64,000 bases of DNA from Natronosalvus sp042663485 (GTDB taxonomy: Archaea > Halobacteriota > Halobacteria > Halobacteriales > Natrialbaceae), in NCBI GenBank assembly GCA_042663485.1, contig JBHTAF010000007.1, one strand, 5' to 3'. Below the pieces are notes generated by a model that saw nothing but the letters and a program-made list of their open reading frames with translations, had not been told where the DNA came from and searched no databases. This document shows positions 61,401 through 64,000 of the stretch, piece by piece (position 1 is the stretch's first letter; each line of letters opens with the position of its first letter). The position numbers were made by a program, and so were the translations under genes.

Positions 61401-62674
61401 TTCCCGACCGCCATACCTGGACCAGTGAAATCCTCGAGGCGATCCGGATCGGGTAATGGAAGCGGCTGGCGGAGTCGTTCCTTCCCACGGGCGCCACGCG
61501 AGCCCTCAGTGGTCAGCGTCTGGCCACTCGGGACGGCCACAAAATTCGCGAGTTCATCCGCGTTCAACACGAGCTGTGGCCGACGATTCCCCATCCAGGA
61601 CTGGTTGAACGATCGGTTCAGCAGTCGACTCAACTCCTTCTGAGCCGGGTCCCGAATGTTCGTCAGGCTCTTCGAGACGGGGCTGCCGTCAAGGTGGTAG
61701 AAGTAGCCGTCGAGGTGGTTGAACGCGTTCGCGAGGGTTTCAATGTTGTTTGCCGCCTGCGCCCTCGTTGCTTCCCCCGGGTCCTCAGGAAGGACGGAAA
61801 CAGCGCGGAGGTTTACGAGAAATGTTTGTGAGGGGCCTTTCTGGTCGATGAGCGCCTGTCTGGATGCGACCTCCCCACTGGCTGCACTCGACGTCTGCCG
61901 GGTACTCTCGCCGACGTGTGGTGGGTCACGACCACGTCGGCGATCGCGAATGCGCTCCTGATCGGCGCCGTAGACCATATCGGCGAGACTGGTTCGCGCA
62001 GACTGGAGGGCACCATCGTGTTTGGTCTCGATCTGCTTTTTCCGGGCTTCAGCCGCTCGCTGCCAACTGCTATACCGAGTAAACAAGACTTGTAACGCAG
62101 TAGGTGCCGTGGCCTCCGTGAGCCGTTCGACGGCCGCCGCAAGTGGTGCCCGTGCTGGATTGCCCGAGCGAGTGGCCTCCTCCTGGACGTGCGAGTACTG
62201 CTTGATCGGCGTCATCCAGTCGCGGCTTCGCTCACCGACGCCGCTCCAGCGGGCAGCAATTGGTGTCCGATCGGAGAGTGAGACGTCGCCCCCATCGCCG
62301 ATAGCCGTCTCGCCTCCCTCAGCACTCTCGTCCAGGTCGTTCTCAGCACCGCCACTCCCGTAGCTGGCGAGTTCGGTTTGGAGATCGACGGCTTCCTCGT
62401 AGATATCGTAGCTCGCTGGATACGCAGTCTGCAGCTCGGACTCGAGCGTGGGGAGCAGTTCCTCGTCTTCGACGCCGAGATAGAACCGGACCGGCGCGTC
62501 GCTCCCCTGCGTGAGCACCAGAAATTCGAACGCCGGTGGACTCTTCCGGGGGTCGTATTTGATTTTCCATCCCGTACGGAGTTTTCGCAAGCCTGCCAGC
62601 CGAGAGACGATATCAGATGGGTCGACGCGTTCCCGCGACGGCTCAATACGAATATAGCGACGTTTCTCAGTCAT
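58484..62674 (-). CDS. VirD4/TraD-like coupling ATPase with zinc motif and nuclease-like C-terminal domain
   Basis: ATG 62674 (MTEKRRYIRIEPSRERVDPS) gives 1396 residues. The ATPase core has Walker A AASTGSGKST near 455 and Walker B VNMIIEEAAAIA near 735. A disordered Ser/Thr/Glu-rich linker follows, then a zinc site CDLCGAEYTSSEDRKVSACC near 1055. The last 150 residues contain VFDVAGFDTTDNLTWVGEVE, a PD-(D/E)xK-like order. It would pump DNA to the conjugation pore; the nuclease-like tail could process DNA. The gene overlaps the VirB4-like stop by 8 bp and is followed by the primase genes. Confidence 0.78.
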   Translation of the reverse strand: MTEKRRYIRIEPSRERVDPSDIVSRLAGLRKLRTGWKIKYDPRKSPPAFEFLVLTQGSDAPVRFYLGVEDEELLPTLESELQTAYPASYDIYEEAVDLQTELASYGSGGAENDLDESAEGGETAIGDGGDVSLSDRTPIAARWSGVGERSRDWMTPIKQYSHVQEEATRSGNPARAPLAAAVERLTEATAPTALQVLFTRYSSWQRAAEARKKQIETKHDGALQSARTSLADMVYGADQERIRDRRRGRDPPHVGESTRQTSSAASGEVASRQALIDQKGPSQTFLVNLRAVSVLPEDPGEATRAQAANNIETLANAFNHLDGYFYHLDGSPVSKSLTNIRDPAQKELSRLLNRSFNQSWMGNRRPQLVLNADELANFVAVPSGQTLTTEGSRGARGKERLRQPLPLPDPDRLEDFTGPGMAVGKPLRNRSEPLDEPVRIPPDLLTTSYIRAASTGSGKSTAVQAEMLSLHEHVDGPTVLLDGKGDGMAENYLHAHYAKYGQLTDVYYFNAPEMLPAVSFFDIRPALAMGRTREDAVQDKVEHFHEIMRLILGEERHEQAYVANEILTFLIKALFDQEYGQNAFSLEDLIQTVFRMSRDKTVPELCDANAHIEQSLIQKCQVDERQFQQTMGAAANRLDKLVEHEHLYQIFTHVPRWDAEAEAYVGNAFDFREFLDKDAVILLDLGEFRAESQHALTMILLSNLWDAVQGRRGGGRSLNGDGRQRGGVDDTIVNMIIEEAAAIATSSLVYEQFIPQGRAFGVSLGLILQYPEQVAQYSTSDRAYTEILNNVKTKLIGNIATDAKLAESMAHENLSPSEFRNRVSRLPAGEWIGQLPSPRFGQTGPAPFSLASLPIPDGHPESDAPLSADDRHLFEEQQIPQVMRRTQEECSLPGRISQFAREEVRDTLDEVGDDVDGEPAMASGSTAAAEAAAGGNPLETTFFGASSTSDDTSASADRETTTATNEGQTPSNEERTIGSAPMFGAVADESQDVEAGPQSSTPEPAGMATREKRNGNTADTSETTEASGGASLPEHVHHDVDADCYVCDLCGAEYTSSEDRKVSACCQFASKDDVFVAARRARSTAESSSELFTRLGKITEHAEAYGIEVTIQDFASLDASAAEAATAPTSGTEASSEPEQDPTPDSSPSTRFQEATATIPDETLREEGVTRDEAAFLGLVLDAMNHQLEEYSLTESMTVLEEPFSNLDVETLTQKGFLEEHRSFRQKYYTVLPAGREFLDRSLEANPGVGDLGEKTPHKAGVVFLEAWLTQQDDVGRTEIYYQHRDDTVFDVAGFDTTDNLTWVGEVETPSNNPEALLADYEKLANVDAAAVWACEDKAFILDAIEILTDAGKVDFSLSSTQRRTISSLRAAIGEYDDPGMMALHTFRSLEAEVSE

Positions 62675-64000
62675 CGGCCTCTTGTGGTGCGGTCGGGACA
62701 CCGGCCTCCTCGAGCAGCGAGTCCGGTATCTCGTAGTCGTCGACACGCCCTTCCTGGGCGAGATACTCGACATCGCCGGCGTCGATGTACCGCTGATCGA
62801 CGAGATACTTCCACGGATCGAGGTCGTCGTCCAGCACGTGAATCTCGTAGTCGTTCACGTGGAGAGCGAGCGACTTCGTCCAGTCGTTGACGGCGAGTAA
62901 ACACTCCGAGTAGCCGCCATCTTCGCCAGTCTGGGCGGTTGCGATGAAGTTCTGTTCGGAGGGCGTGAGGCCGTGGAAGTCGATCATGGCGTTACTTACC
63001 GACTCGTGGTGGAAGATCTGCTTGATATCACAGAGGTTGTAGACATTCCGGGCCTTCTCGACAGCTTCCTCGGACTTCTTATCGGACTTCGCGATAAACT
63101 CGTCGACCGTCTGTGAGATGAGTGTGATCGCCGTGTTGAAGTGGCGACTGTGGCGGATGAACAGGTCGATCATGTCCGTCGTCGCCGCCCGCCGTAGCAG
63201 GTAGTGGGCTTCGTCAATGGTGACCTGCGTTCGTCGGTCGCTGCTCTGGGCGCGTTGATAGATCCAGTCGAACATCACATGCATGAACAGCGGCGCCTGC
63301 CCGGTGTCGGCGAACATCGACATGTCGATGACGACCAGCCGATTGTCGAGTTCGACGTTCGTGCGACCGTTCAGGTTGTCGTTCTCGCCACCGTGCTGGA
63401 ACGCCTCAAGGCCGAGGAGGAGCTGGTAGGCGTATTTCTCGTCGGCTTCTCTGAACCGCGTCTCGAGCTGTTCGATCTCCGGCCAAACGCGCTCCTCGTC
63501 CGCATCCTCGTGCAGTTCGAGGAACTCCGACGGCTGGTCGCCATCCGTGAGTGCGTGCAGGATCTCGAGGACGTCCTGTATCGTCGGACTCGTATTCTCG
63601 TGGGTCGCCGGGTTGGGGGTAATTCCGTATTTGAGATAGGCAAGCCGAACAGCCCGGCGAAGGATGCCCTCCTGTTCCTTGCTCAGCGACTGGTCGGCGA
63701 CTGCCGAAAAGTGGGTGCGGAACAGCTCCATCACCGACCGGAACTTCTTCTTGAACGGGTCGTCCGCGACGTCGTCGATGCCGCGCCGGATTTCGAGGGG
63801 ATTGACCGTGTTCTGCCCGCCGAAGCGGATGACCTGTCCACCGAGGTCGTTCGCGAAGTCGACGAAGTCCCCGAGCGGATCGAGGACGAGCATTTCGATC
63901 TCGGGATCCATCATCAGGCGATGGTACATCTCGTGCTTCTCCGCGAACGTCTTCCCCGATCCCATCTTCCCCGCAATCGCTTTCGAATACGACGAGAGCC
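62667..64000 (-). CDS. VirB4-like type IV secretion ATPase, partial
   Basis: The frame is open to the right edge, where it reads SYSKAIAGKMGSGKT, the Walker A motif, so the N-terminal part lies outside. Downstream motifs are VLDPLGDFVDFANDLGG, the Walker B-like TQVTIDEAHYLL and SRHFNTAITLISQTVDEF, the Q-bearing motif of HerA/VirB4 ATPases. It powers pilus or pore assembly and DNA transfer. It overlaps the VirD4-like gene by 8 bp, so they are one operon. Confidence 0.88.
   Translation of the reverse strand, partial: LSSYSKAIAGKMGSGKTFAEKHEMYHRLMMDPEIEMLVLDPLGDFVDFANDLGGQVIRFGGQNTVNPLEIRRGIDDVADDPFKKKFRSVMELFRTHFSAVADQSLSKEQEGILRRAVRLAYLKYGITPNPATHENTSPTIQDVLEILHALTDGDQPSEFLELHEDADEERVWPEIEQLETRFREADEKYAYQLLLGLEAFQHGGENDNLNGRTNVELDNRLVVIDMSMFADTGQAPLFMHVMFDWIYQRAQSSDRRTQVTIDEAHYLLRRAATTDMIDLFIRHSRHFNTAITLISQTVDEFIAKSDKKSEEAVEKARNVYNLCDIKQIFHHESVSNAMIDFHGLTPSEQNFIATAQTGEDGGYSECLLAVNDWTKSLALHVNDYEIHVLDDDLDPWKYLVDQRYIDAGDVEYLAQEGRVDDYEIPDSLLEEAGVPTAPQEADD

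Noticed and set aside
1..64000. tRNA or rRNA genes
   Set aside because: No T-loop, anticodon-arm or rRNA-like sequence was found by eye on either strand.

Overview
The window comes from a haloarchaeon (class Halobacteria). The proteins are strongly acidic, exported proteins carry twin-arginine signals and haloarchaeal lipoboxes, and the genes include TFB, an archaeal RPA, archaeo-eukaryotic-type primases, HalOD1 domains and a type I-B CRISPR-Cas locus with a Haloferax-like repeat. No rRNA, tRNA or core housekeeping cluster was seen. Both edges carry plasmid or conjugation functions (ArdC-like at the left, VirB4/VirD4-like ATPases at the right), so the segment looks like a megaplasmid or a large integrated conjugative element with many decayed genes.

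Layout. 1-5.4 kb: ArdC-like protein, pirin remnant, an UPF1-type helicase, small plasmid-type genes. 5.4-10.8 kb: PadR and HalOD1 regulators, an SDR relic, a DUF4352-like lipoprotein, a Tat-exported beta-helix protein and MscS. 10.8-18 kb: a graveyard of toxin-antitoxin and small accessory genes (chimeric gene, ATPase, frameshifted PIN toxin with antitoxin, frameshifted DUF6166-like gene, IS200/605 remnant, intact RelE/RHH pair, truncated nucleotidyltransferase with its regulator). 18-24.9 kb: DUF4177-like plus membrane protein, HalOD1, a lipoprotein, and a CBS protein with a possible hibernation-factor tail. 24.93-40.4 kb: a CRISPR array of 92 repeats, a short leader, and cas2-cas1-cas4-cas3-cas5-cas7-cas8b-cas6, all read from the minus strand. 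40.7-47.6 kb: zinc-ribbon protein, TFB, RidA-like, PadR, RPA, PemK/MazF toxin with HTH antitoxin, zinc proteins. 47.7-55.3 kb: relic IS ends around a lipoprotein gene, small Cys proteins, two paralogous HTH plus TumE-like modules, a SWIM protein, and a very AT-rich two-gene exported cassette between inverted transposase fragments. 55.3-64 kb: a gene-free, repeat-bearing stretch, then an operon of primase large-like, primase small-like, VirD4-like and VirB4-like genes running off the right edge.

How the parts work together. The right-hand operon plus RPA, ArdC-like protein and TFB form a replication, transfer and expression backbone; the toxin-antitoxin pairs would stabilise the element; CRISPR-Cas defends it against competitors. 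Three spacers overlap one another and rebuild a 75-nt piece of an invader, and two of them show a TTC motif at the expected PAM position.

The most novel signals are cis-acting. A 41-bp inverted repeat (12-bp arms, 17-bp spacer) occurs three times with identical geometry, plus one degenerate copy. A family of GC palindromes abuts T-rich tracts upstream of minus-strand accessory genes. A hairpin near RPA has a stem that differs between two copies yet still pairs. The AT-rich exported cassette and the duplicated HTH/TumE-like modules are the best candidates for undescribed protein systems. All family names are from reading motifs by eye; no database search was run.
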